DNA from: Bacteroidales bacterium
GTDB taxonomy: Bacteria; Bacteroidota; Bacteroidia; Bacteroidales; UBA932
NCBI GenBank assembly: GCA_017556665.1
Contig: JAFYMJ010000145.1
Coordinates: 1-5,968 of the forward strand
DNA length: 5,968 bases
Direction: 5' to 3'
Of the stretch, positions 1 to 5,968 are shown piece by piece. Positions within the stretch are counted from its first letter, which is position 1, and each line of letters begins with the position of its first letter. Both the position numbers and the translations under genes were made by a program. Under the pieces are notes generated by a model. It was not told the DNA's origin. It ran no database searches and saw only the letters and a program-made list of their open reading frames with translations.

Positions 1-22
1 AAGGCTATTGTGTATGCTCTGA

Positions 23-158
23 AGTGGCGGTAGGGTAAGTTTGGATGGCGTGGCCGCCCGTTGCCTCGTGAACGGGAGGGGCCCGCGACGTAGTCGTGGG
101 AGGGATGGAGTCGGAACTTGTTCCGACGGAACCAAGCCAAACTTACCCTACCGCCACT
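23..158. repeat. GC-rich structured element bounded by a perfect 22-bp inverted repeat
   Basis: Positions 23-44 (beginning AGTGGCGGTAGGG) are the exact reverse complement of 137-158, a 22-bp perfect inverted repeat around a 92-bp core. The core folds further: a stem at 52-83 (GGCC plus CCCGTT pairing with AACGGG and GGCC), a short hairpin at 86-96 (CGAC-GTA-GTCG, extendable to 82-100 in competition with the first) and an 8-bp palindromic hairpin at 110-127 (GTCGGAAC facing GTTCCGAC). By hand count the element is about 62% GC, and its core about 66%, well above the AT-rich genes next to it. No ORF of note and no transposase lie in it, and the flanks show no obvious target-site duplication. It could be a MITE or other non-autonomous repeat, a structured RNA in the 3' region of an upstream transcript, or, less likely, an invertible segment. 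The fold and inverted repeat are seen directly; the nature of the element is inference. Confidence 0.8.
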
Positions 159-181
159 GTCGTCATATCCATATAAATACG

Positions 182-220
182 AAAGGAGGCGACTAAATCA
201 CTTATTAGTCGCCCCCTTTT
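182..220 (+). terminator. Rho-independent terminator of the upstream transcript
   Basis: A stem pairs 182-196 with 205-219 (core GGCGACTAA against TTAGTCGCC) with one A/C mismatch (187/214), an 8-base loop and a following run CTTTTATT. On the + strand the T-tract follows the right arm, as in an intrinsic terminator; on the - strand the tail is shorter, so function in that direction is weaker. It separates the structured element and anything upstream from the GH9 gene, which must therefore have its own promoter. Confidence 0.8.
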
Positions 221-259
221 ATTGCATCTGTACAATGGCAGTTATTCAAATATTTTTTG

Positions 260-267
260 TAATTTTG
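260..267 (+). promoter_or_regulatory. Candidate Bacteroidota -7 promoter element (TAnnTTTG)
   Basis: TAATTTTG at 260-267 matches the TAnnTTTG -7 element used by the primary sigma factor of Bacteroidota. It lies just after the terminator and 22 bases before the ATG at 290, implying a leader of roughly 15-20 bases. No clear TTG/TTTG -33 element stands at the usual spacing, so the match rests on one box. The leader is AT-rich with no Shine-Dalgarno sequence, which is normal in this phylum. Confidence 0.5.
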
Positions 268-289
268 CCTAATTGTAAAATCTAGAACT

Positions 290-2773
290 ATGAGACGTTT
301 CTTTACTATTTGTATAGCACTGTTAATGTGTGTAGTAGCCCAGGCGCAGAGTTGGGTAAGAGTTAATACAGTTGGATATTTGCCAAAAGATATAAAAGTT
401 GCGGTCTTTATATCTACAGAAAATACAGAAGTTTCTGATTTTAACCTTTGTGACGCATCTACCAATGAGATAGTGTATACAGGTAAGACAAAAGCTGTTA
501 GCGGAGACAAGTGGAAAATGAAGTCTGCCTACAGACTTAATTTCTCTCCATATACAAAAGAGGGTGGCTATTATATTTTGTGTAATGGTGTAAAATCTCC
601 TATGTTCAGAATAAGTGCAAGTGCATATGATGGATTGAGCGATTATATGCTTGTTTATATGAGACAGCAAAGATGTGGAGACAATCCATATACCAACGAG
701 TTGTGTCACCAGCATGACGGCTTTATTGTTGACCATCCAACCAAGAGTGGCCAGCAGATAGATGTTAGAGGAGGATGGCATGATGCAACAGATTATCTAC
801 AGTACCAGACAACATCTTCTACTGCAACATATCATATGATGTTTGCATATTATGAACATGAAGACAAGTCTATCTTTAAAGACAGATATGGAGCTGACGG
901 AAGACCAGGGGCCAATGGTGTGGCTGATATTCTGGATGAGATAAAATGGGGTCTTGATTGGTTGAACAAGATGAATCCGGCCGATAAGGAGATGTATAAT
1001 CAGATTGCTGATGATAGGGACCATGCAGGATTCAGATATCCTCAAAATGACACTGTTGATTATGGTTGGGGACCAGGAAAGGGAAGACCTGTTTATTTTG
1101 TGACCGGCAAGCCTCAAGGTTTGGGAAAATATATTAACAGAACAACAGGTGTGGCTTCTACTGCAGGAAAATTTGCTTCTGCGTTTGCAATGGGTGCTCA
1201 CTTGTTCAAAGACAGAGATCCTAAGTTTGCAAGAAAGATGCAGATTAAGGCTGAACAGGCATTCAAATATGGAGAGGAGAATCCGGGAAATACCCAAACA
1301 GCTTGTCTTGTTTCTCCGTACTTCTATGAAGAAGATACTTATACAGATGATTTGGAGTTGGCTGCTGCAACAATGATGGAGTTGTCGGGAGATGCAAACT
1401 GGACAAAGAAGGCTGATTATTGGGGCCAACTTGAGCCAATTTCTCCTTGGATGGAACTTGGCAGGGGAAGACACTACCAATGGTATCCATTTATAAACCT
1501 TGGCCACTATTTCTTGGCTAAGAGCAGTAATGAAACTGTTGCAAAAAAATATCAGGGATATATGAAAGATGCATTGGAGTGCATTCTGAACAGAGGTAAA
1601 GATGATCCGTTTATGCATGGTGTCCCTTATTTATGGTGTTCAAACAATTTGACTTCTGCTGCAATTACACACGCACGTTTGTATAATAAAGTAACAGGTG
1701 ATAATACATACCTTGAGCTGGAAACTGCATTAAGAGACTGGTTATTGGGTTGTAATCCTTGGGGAACATCTATGATTGTGGGTATTCCATATACTGCAGA
1801 CTTCCCAGTTGAGCCACACTCTTCATATACAGTTGGATGTGGAGATTTAACATATGGTGGTTTGGTTGATGGCCCTATTTACTATGACTTGTTCCACGAG
1901 AGGGCTGGCCATTCTCTTACACATGAAGATTATTATGCTGTGTTCAATAATGGAAGGGCTGTATATCACGATGATACAGGAGATTATTCAAGCAATGAGC
2001 CTACAATGGATGGTTCTGCCGGCCTTACATTCTATTTTGCTGCTATGCAAAGTATGGGTAACAAGCAAAAGTCTATAGATGTAGAGAAAGATGTGTATGG
2101 GGCTGTAAACAAGATTAATCCAGCCAAAAAGAACATTTACTTAGTATTTACTGCAGATTCTATGTTCCAGGGTGGAAAGAAAATAGTAAATACACTAAAG
2201 AAACATAAGATTAAAGGATCATTCTTCTTTACCGGAAATGCATTAAGAATGGATGAGCACAAAGAGATAATTACAGAGATTGTAGAGGCAGGACACTATG
2301 TGGGTGGACATTCAGACAAACATTTGTTGTATGCTACTTGGGAGAAGAGAGATTCTTTGATTGTTCCAATAGAAGAGATTCAGGCAGACATTATAGCCAA
2401 TGCAAAAGAGTTGGAGAAGTTTGGAATTACAAAAGAGAAATCTTTATGGTTCATTCCTCCATATGAGTATTATAATGCAGCTACAGTTGAGGCTACAGAG
2501 AAATTAGGTTATAAAGTACTTAATTATACTCCTGGAACAGCAACCCCTGCAGATTATACTACACCAGAAATGGTTAATTATCAGCCTACACAAAAACTTA
2601 TTACAAAGCTTTACAATCATGAGAAAGCTGTAGGATTGAATGGAGCAATTATTTTGATCCATCCTGGTGTAAGCGATTTGCGTGATGATAAATTGTATAA
2701 CAGATTAGATGAGATAATTACACATTTTACCAAGTGCGGTTATTCATTTAAGGCTTTAAACGAGATAGAGTAG
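290..2773 (+). CDS. Secreted GH9 glycoside hydrolase fused to a C-terminal NodB/CE4-like polysaccharide deacetylase domain
   Basis: This 827-residue exported enzyme is expected to cleave beta-linked glycans. Residues 1-19 are a type I signal peptide (MRR, hydrophobic core, cut after A17-Q18-A19); C14 is not in a lipobox, so a soluble periplasmic or secreted protein is likely. Residues about 21-108 resemble the N-terminal Ig-like domain of GH9 cellulases (VNTVGYLP, GGYYIL). The GH9 barrel spans about 113-590: GGWHDATDY carries D165 and D168, the DxxD pair holding the catalytic base (usually DAGD), LLGCNPWG and PH (H510) match the family's substrate-binding segment, and SNEPTMDGSA supplies E570 as likely catalytic acid. 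Residues about 613-825 form a NodB-like domain with metal ligands D623, H674 and H678 (HSDKH) and H791 (ILIHPG), but motif 1 reads FTADS instead of TFDDG and motif 3 reads FIPPY instead of FRPPY. Substrate is unknown: cellulose or mixed-link glucan is the family default, while chitosan-type oligosaccharides fit the deacetylase fusion. It leads the nfnAB-hisS operon. Confidence 0.9.
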   Translation: MRRFFTICIALLMCVVAQAQSWVRVNTVGYLPKDIKVAVFISTENTEVSDFNLCDASTNEIVYTGKTKAVSGDKWKMKSAYRLNFSPYTKEGGYYILCNGVKSPMFRISASAYDGLSDYMLVYMRQQRCGDNPYTNELCHQHDGFIVDHPTKSGQQIDVRGGWHDATDYLQYQTTSSTATYHMMFAYYEHEDKSIFKDRYGADGRPGANGVADILDEIKWGLDWLNKMNPADKEMYNQIADDRDHAGFRYPQNDTVDYGWGPGKGRPVYFVTGKPQGLGKYINRTTGVASTAGKFASAFAMGAHLFKDRDPKFARKMQIKAEQAFKYGEENPGNTQTACLVSPYFYEEDTYTDDLELAAATMMELSGDANWTKKADYWGQLEPISPWMELGRGRHYQWYPFINLGHYFLAKSSNETVAKKYQGYMKDALECILNRGKDDPFMHGVPYLWCSNNLTSAAITHARLYNKVTGDNTYLELETALRDWLLGCNPWGTSMIVGIPYTADFPVEPHSSYTVGCGDLTYGGLVDGPIYYDLFHERAGHSLTHEDYYAVFNNGRAVYHDDTGDYSSNEPTMDGSAGLTFYFAAMQSMGNKQKSIDVEKDVYGAVNKINPAKKNIYLVFTADSMFQGGKKIVNTLKKHKIKGSFFFTGNALRMDEHKEIITEIVEAGHYVGGHSDKHLLYATWEKRDSLIVPIEEIQADIIANAKELEKFGITKEKSLWFIPPYEYYNAATVEATEKLGYKVLNYTPGTATPADYTTPEMVNYQPTQKLITKLYNHEKAVGLNGAIILIHPGVSDLRDDKLYNRLDEIITHFTKCGYSFKALNEIE

Positions 2774-3628
2774 ATGTATAAGATAGTTAGAAAAGAGGTT
2801 CTTAACAATGTAACAACTTTAATGGAGATAGAGGCTCCAAGAGTGGCAAAAGCTGCCAAGCCTGGTCAGTTTTTGATTGTAAGACCTACTCAGGAGAGTG
2901 AAAGAATACCTCTTACAATTAGTGACTACAATAAGGATAAAGGAACTGTAACTATTGTTACCCAGATAGTTGGGGCAAGCAGTTATGATATATGTTCTTT
3001 GGAAGAGGGGGAATGCTTCTGTGACCTTGTGGGGCCATTGGGAGTACAGTCAGATTTTATGGAGTTGTCGGCAGAGGAACTTAAGAATAAAAGATATCTT
3101 TTTATTGCTGGAGGATTGGGTGCGGCACCTGTTTATCCTCAGGCCAAATATTTGCATAACCTTGGGGTTAAACTGGATATTATATTGGGTGCAAAAACTG
3201 CAGACCTTATTATTCTTGAGGATGAGTTGAAGGCTGTTTGTGACAACTTGTACATATGTACAGATGACGGGTCAAAAGGATTTGCAGGTTTGGTTACAAC
3301 AAAACTTGAGCAACTTGTGGCAGAGGGTCAGAAATATGACCAGGCGGTTACAATTGGTCCTATGATTATGATGAAGTTTGTTACTATGACTGCTGCAAAA
3401 TGCAATCTTCCATTGGTGGCAAGTTTGAATACACTTATGGTAGATGGTACTGGAATGTGTGGAGCATGCAGAGTGACAGTTGGAGGAAAAACAAGATTCG
3501 CATGTGTAGAGGGACCGGAGTTTGATGCCCATCAGATAGATTTTGATGAGGCAATGAGACGTCAGACCATGTACAAGACAAAAGAGTTGGAAGATTACCA
3601 CAAATGTAAAATAGGGAGGGGTAAATAA
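2774..3628 (+). CDS. nfnA: NfnA: small subunit of electron-bifurcating ferredoxin-dependent NADH:NADP+ oxidoreductase
   Basis: A 284-residue cytoplasmic flavoprotein of the dihydroorotate dehydrogenase electron-transfer-subunit/sulfide dehydrogenase type. It has an N-terminal FAD-binding beta-barrel with R44-IPLT, the flavin-phosphate signature of ferredoxin-reductase-like proteins, and a nucleotide-binding domain starting at IAGGLGAAPV (111-120). A C-terminal [2Fe-2S] site follows at D224-GTGM-C229-GA-C232 and C244; one Asp plus three Cys is the ligand set known for NfnA. In the family it forms a complex with NfnB and takes up electrons from NADH, with NADPH oxidised at NfnB and ferredoxin as the low-potential partner, the reaction being reversible. 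The ATG follows directly on the TAG stop of the GH9 gene (no intergenic base), and the end overlaps nfnB by one base (TAATG), so translation is probably coupled on both sides. A sulfide dehydrogenase role (SudB) is a possible alternative for the same fold. Confidence 0.88.
   Translation: MYKIVRKEVLNNVTTLMEIEAPRVAKAAKPGQFLIVRPTQESERIPLTISDYNKDKGTVTIVTQIVGASSYDICSLEEGECFCDLVGPLGVQSDFMELSAEELKNKRYLFIAGGLGAAPVYPQAKYLHNLGVKLDIILGAKTADLIILEDELKAVCDNLYICTDDGSKGFAGLVTTKLEQLVAEGQKYDQAVTIGPMIMMKFVTMTAAKCNLPLVASLNTLMVDGTGMCGACRVTVGGKTRFACVEGPEFDAHQIDFDEAMRRQTMYKTKELEDYHKCKIGRGK
3614..3621 (+). promoter_or_regulatory. Purine-rich Shine-Dalgarno-like site for nfnB
   Basis: GGGAGGGG lies inside the last codons of nfnA, six bases before the nfnB ATG at 3628. 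It resembles a canonical Shine-Dalgarno sequence and supports that start, together with the one-base TAATG overlap. Such sites are uncommon in Bacteroidota, so the purine run may partly reflect the Gly-Arg-Gly-Lys coding of NfnA's C-terminus. Confidence 0.45.
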
Positions 3629-5013
3629 TGGCTAATAGAATTGGTCGCGTTCCTGTAAAGGAGCAAGATGCAGCAGTAAGGGCAACCAATTTTGATGAGG
3701 TGTGCTTGGGATATACAGAGCAAGAGGCTATGCTGGAGGCAACAAGATGTTTGCGTTGCAAGAAACCGGCATGTATGACCGCTTGTCCTGTTTCGGTTAA
3801 GATACCGTTCTTTATACAGAAAGTGGCTGAGGGAGACTTTAAGGAGGCTGCAAGAATAATTTCAATTGACAGTTCGCTTCCTGCAATATGTGGCAGAGTA
3901 TGTCCGCAGGAGACTCAGTGTGAAGGATCGTGTGTATTGGGTGTTAAAGGAGAACCGGTGGCAATAGGCAAATTAGAGAGATTTGTTGCAGACTGGTCAA
4001 GAAATAATGGTGTAAGGTTCACCGACAAGCAAGAGCCAAAAGGCAAAAGTGTTGCTGTAGTAGGAACAGGCCCAAGCAGTCTTGCGTGTGCAAGCGATTT
4101 GGCAAAGATGGGCTACGACGTTACAATGTTTGAGGCATTGCATAAAGCAGGTGGAGTGCTTACATACGGAATTCCAGAGTTCAGATTGCCTAAAGATACA
4201 GTTGTAGCAGCAGAGATTGATAATGTAAAATCGTTAGGGGTAAAAATAGAAACTAACGTAATTGTTGGTAAAACCATTACAATAGACCAGTTATTCGATG
4301 AAGAGGGCTTTAAGGCCGTGTTCATTGGCTCTGGTGCCGGTTTGCCTAAATTTATGGGAATTCCTGGCGAGAATTATAATGGAGTGGTTTCGGCCAATGA
4401 GTTCCTTACAAGAAGCAACCTTATGAAGGCTTATAAATCGGACTCCAGAACACCTGTTTATGTTGGTAGTAAGGTATGTGTAGTTGGTGGTGGCAATGTT
4501 GCAATGGATGCAGCAAGAACAGCTTTGCGTATGGGTGCAGAGGTTACAGTAGTGTACAGAAGAACAGAAAAGGAGTTGCCTGCAAGGGTAGAAGAGGTAC
4601 ACCATGCCAAAGAGGAGGGAATTAAGTTCCAGATGCTTACTAATCCAATAGAGGTTCTTGCAGATGAGAAAGGGTGGGTTAAGGCCCTTAGATGTGAGCA
4701 GATGGAGCTTGGAGAACCAGATGAGAGCGGCAGACGTTCACCTGTCCCAGTTCCAGATTCACAAATTGATATTGAAACAGATGTTGTAATTATGGCGTTG
4801 GGCACAATGGCAAATCCATTCCTTACAACAGTTACTCCTGGGTTGGAGAGAAACAGAAGAGGAGGAATTGTATCAGATGACAATGGTGTTACAACAAGAG
4901 AAGGTATATTTGCGGGAGGAGATGCGGTAACAGGGGCAGCTACCGTAATTCTGGCTATGGGAGCCGGAAGAAAAGCAGCCCAATCTATTGACGAATATTT
5001 AAGAAACAAATAA
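3628..5013 (+). CDS. nfnB: NfnB: large subunit of NADH-dependent ferredoxin:NADP+ oxidoreductase (GltD-like)
   Basis: A 461-residue iron-sulfur flavoprotein of the glutamate synthase small-subunit (GltD) superfamily. The N-terminal helical domain holds two cysteine clusters, C41-x2-C44-x4-C49-x3-C53 and C88-x3-C92-x5-C98-x3-C102, for two [4Fe-4S] centres. Next come a FAD-binding Rossmann motif (VVGTGPSS, 144-151), an NADPH-binding motif ([12 protein letters not shown], from 285) followed by YRR (310-312), a typical phosphate-contacting arginine pair, and the C-terminal FAD-contacting [12 protein letters not shown] (426-437). Length is normal. E95 in CPQETQC sits where the Nfn enzymes supply a Glu ligand to one cluster, while E. 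coli-type GltD has Asp there; this is from memory. The neighbouring nfnA, and the absence of any glutamate synthase large subunit in the window, favour NfnB over GltD, although database annotations often read 'NADPH-dependent glutamate synthase'. It is probably the bifurcating-flavin subunit of NfnAB. hisS begins four bases after its stop. Confidence 0.88.
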   Translation: MANRIGRVPVKEQDAAVRATNFDEVCLGYTEQEAMLEATRCLRCKKPACMTACPVSVKIPFFIQKVAEGDFKEAARIISIDSSLPAICGRVCPQETQCEGSCVLGVKGEPVAIGKLERFVADWSRNNGVRFTDKQEPKGKSVAVVGTGPSSLACASDLAKMGYDVTMFEALHKAGGVLTYGIPEFRLPKDTVVAAEIDNVKSLGVKIETNVIVGKTITIDQLFDEEGFKAVFIGSGAGLPKFMGIPGENYNGVVSANEFLTRSNLMKAYKSDSRTPVYVGSKVCVVGGGNVAMDAARTALRMGAEVTVVYRRTEKELPARVEEVHHAKEEGIKFQMLTNPIEVLADEKGWVKALRCEQMELGEPDESGRRSPVPVPDSQIDIETDVVIMALGTMANPFLTTVTPGLERNRRGGIVSDDNGVTTREGIFAGGDAVTGAATVILAMGAGRKAAQSIDEYLRNK

Positions 5014-5017
5014 AAAT

Positions 5018-5968
5018 ATGGCTCAAAAACCAAGTATCCCAAAGGGGACCAGAGATTTTGGACCTGCAGAGATGGCGGGTAGAAATTATATTTTTGATAC
5101 AATTAGAGCAGTGTTCAAAAAATATGGATTCAATCCATTGGAGACACCTTCTATGGAGAATCTCTCTACATTGTTGGGTAAATATGGCGATGAAGGAGAC
5201 AAGTTGTTGTTCAAGATATTGAATTCGGGAGATGCATTTGCAAAAGTTGATGCAGCAGAATTGTCAAACAGCAATGCACTGTCTGTAAAAGTTTGCGAGA
5301 AAGGGCTTAGATATGATCTTACAGTTCCTTTTGCAAGATACGTTGTGCAACATCAGAATGAGTTGGTATTTCCATTCAAGAGATATCAGATTCAGCCAGT
5401 TTGGAGAGCAGACCGTCCTCAGAAAGGAAGATACAGAGAGTTCTATCAATGCGACGTAGATGTTATAGGCAGCAAATCACTTATTAATGAATTGGAACTT
5501 GTTCAAATTGTAGATGAGGTATTTGGAAAGTTTGGCATTAATGTCTGCATCAAAATAAACAATAGAAAAGTGCTTCAGGGTCTGGCAGAGGTAATTGGCT
5601 TCCCCGATAAACTTATAGACATAACAGTTGCAATTGATAAAATTGACAAGATTGGTCTGGATGCTGTTAAGGCAGAGTTGTTGGAGAGAGGTATAGACGA
5701 GAAAGGCATTGCCATAATTGAGCCAGTTTTGTTGTTGCAAGGTACAACAGCAGAGAAACTTTCTACCATGAGAGAGATTCTTGCATCAAGTGAGGCTGGA
5801 ATAAAAGGTGTTGATGAGCTTGAAGAGCTTTTTGGATATATTAATGCTGCAGGCATTTCTCAGGAGGTAGAAATTGACCTTTCTTTGGCAAGAGGCCTGA
5901 ACTACTATACAGGTGCAATCTTTGAGGTTAAAGCTAAAGATTTTGCAATAGGAAGTATTTGTGGTGGC
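5018..5968 (+). CDS. hisS: Histidyl-tRNA synthetase, eukaryote-like type (5' portion; runs off the window)
   Basis: An open frame of 317 codons runs from the ATG at 5018 to the window edge without a stop; a full HisRS is roughly 420-460 residues, so the anticodon-binding domain and the end of the catalytic core are missing. The enzyme attaches histidine to tRNA-His. The N-terminus ([12 protein letters not shown]) is typical. Class II motif 2 is [15 protein letters not shown], preceded by [12 protein letters not shown], and the histidine-binding loop reads [15 protein letters not shown]; the last visible residues SICGG begin the second histidine motif. [11 protein letters not shown] and REFYQCD resemble eukaryotic HisRS more than the E. 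coli form. Only four bases (AAAT) separate it from nfnB and no Shine-Dalgarno sequence is seen, so it is probably co-transcribed with nfnAB. Confidence 0.95.
   Translation, partial: MAQKPSIPKGTRDFGPAEMAGRNYIFDTIRAVFKKYGFNPLETPSMENLSTLLGKYGDEGDKLLFKILNSGDAFAKVDAAELSNSNALSVKVCEKGLRYDLTVPFARYVVQHQNELVFPFKRYQIQPVWRADRPQKGRYREFYQCDVDVIGSKSLINELELVQIVDEVFGKFGINVCIKINNRKVLQGLAEVIGFPDKLIDITVAIDKIDKIGLDAVKAELLERGIDEKGIAIIEPVLLLQGTTAEKLSTMREILASSEAGIKGVDELEELFGYINAAGISQEVEIDLSLARGLNYYTGAIFEVKAKDFAIGSICGG

Noticed and set aside
1..33. Possible C-terminal tail of an upstream gene (frame 1 reads KAIVYALKWR then TAG at 31-33; another frame stops at 20-22)
   Set aside because: Too short to recognise, several frames are open to the left edge, and one would end inside the inverted repeat. 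The frame cannot be chosen.
45..136. Cloverleaf-like set of three hairpins resembling a tRNA or tRNA-like gene
   Set aside because: The closing stem is 22 bp rather than 7, the arm lengths do not fit D, anticodon and T arms, and there is no GTTCRA T-loop sequence or CCA end.
251..259. TATTTTTTG as an alternative -7 promoter element for the GH9 gene
   Set aside because: It has one base too many between TA and TTTG; the exact match at 260-267 is better.
797..1618. 273-codon open frame on the - strand inside the GH9 gene
   Set aside because: It lies fully antisense to a clearly conserved catalytic domain, is rich in Cys, Ser and Ile, has no recognisable motif, and is best explained as a codon-use shadow.
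2070..2145. Possible break or frameshift between the GH9 and CE4-like parts
   Set aside because: The reading frame is continuous through a normal linker (about residues 590-612), with no stop and no internal start with upstream signals, so the fusion appears genuine.
4458..5102. 214-codon open frame on the - strand across the end of nfnB and start of hisS
   Set aside because: It is antisense to two conserved genes, shows no domain or start signal, and spans their junction in a way no real gene is likely to.

Overview
The window looks like chromosomal DNA from an anaerobic member of the Bacteroidota, most likely Bacteroidales. The evidence is a TAnnTTTG promoter match and an AT-rich leader without a Shine-Dalgarno sequence before the first gene, an 'AQA|Q' type signal peptide on a GH9 glycosidase, an electron-bifurcating NfnAB-type enzyme, and a histidyl-tRNA synthetase of the eukaryote-like type. 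Genus cannot be decided from the sequence alone.

Layout. Positions 1-289 are non-coding as far as can be seen. They hold a GC-rich structured element (23-158) bounded by a perfect 22-bp inverted repeat with three hairpins inside, then an intrinsic terminator (182-220) that closes off whatever is transcribed from upstream, then a short promoter and leader region for the next gene. From 290 to the right edge four genes lie on the + strand with almost no gaps: a secreted GH9 glycoside hydrolase fused to a C-terminal NodB/CE4-like domain (290-2773), nfnA (2774-3628, starting on the base after the previous stop), nfnB (3628-5013, overlapping nfnA by one base) and hisS (5018 onward, cut by the window edge after 317 codons). 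No terminator or obvious promoter separates them, so they are probably one operon.

How the genes fit together. NfnA and NfnB form one complex that links NADH, NADPH and ferredoxin pools in the cytoplasm. HisS charges tRNA-His. The GH9-CE4 protein is exported and should act on a beta-linked glycan. There is no SusC/SusD pair, transporter or regulator nearby, so this is not a typical polysaccharide utilisation locus; the hydrolase heads a housekeeping operon. The observations most worth following are the structured inverted-repeat element, the GH9-CE4 fusion in which the CE4 domain keeps its metal ligands but lacks the usual catalytic-base Asp, and the tight coupling of this exported enzyme to nfnAB-hisS.
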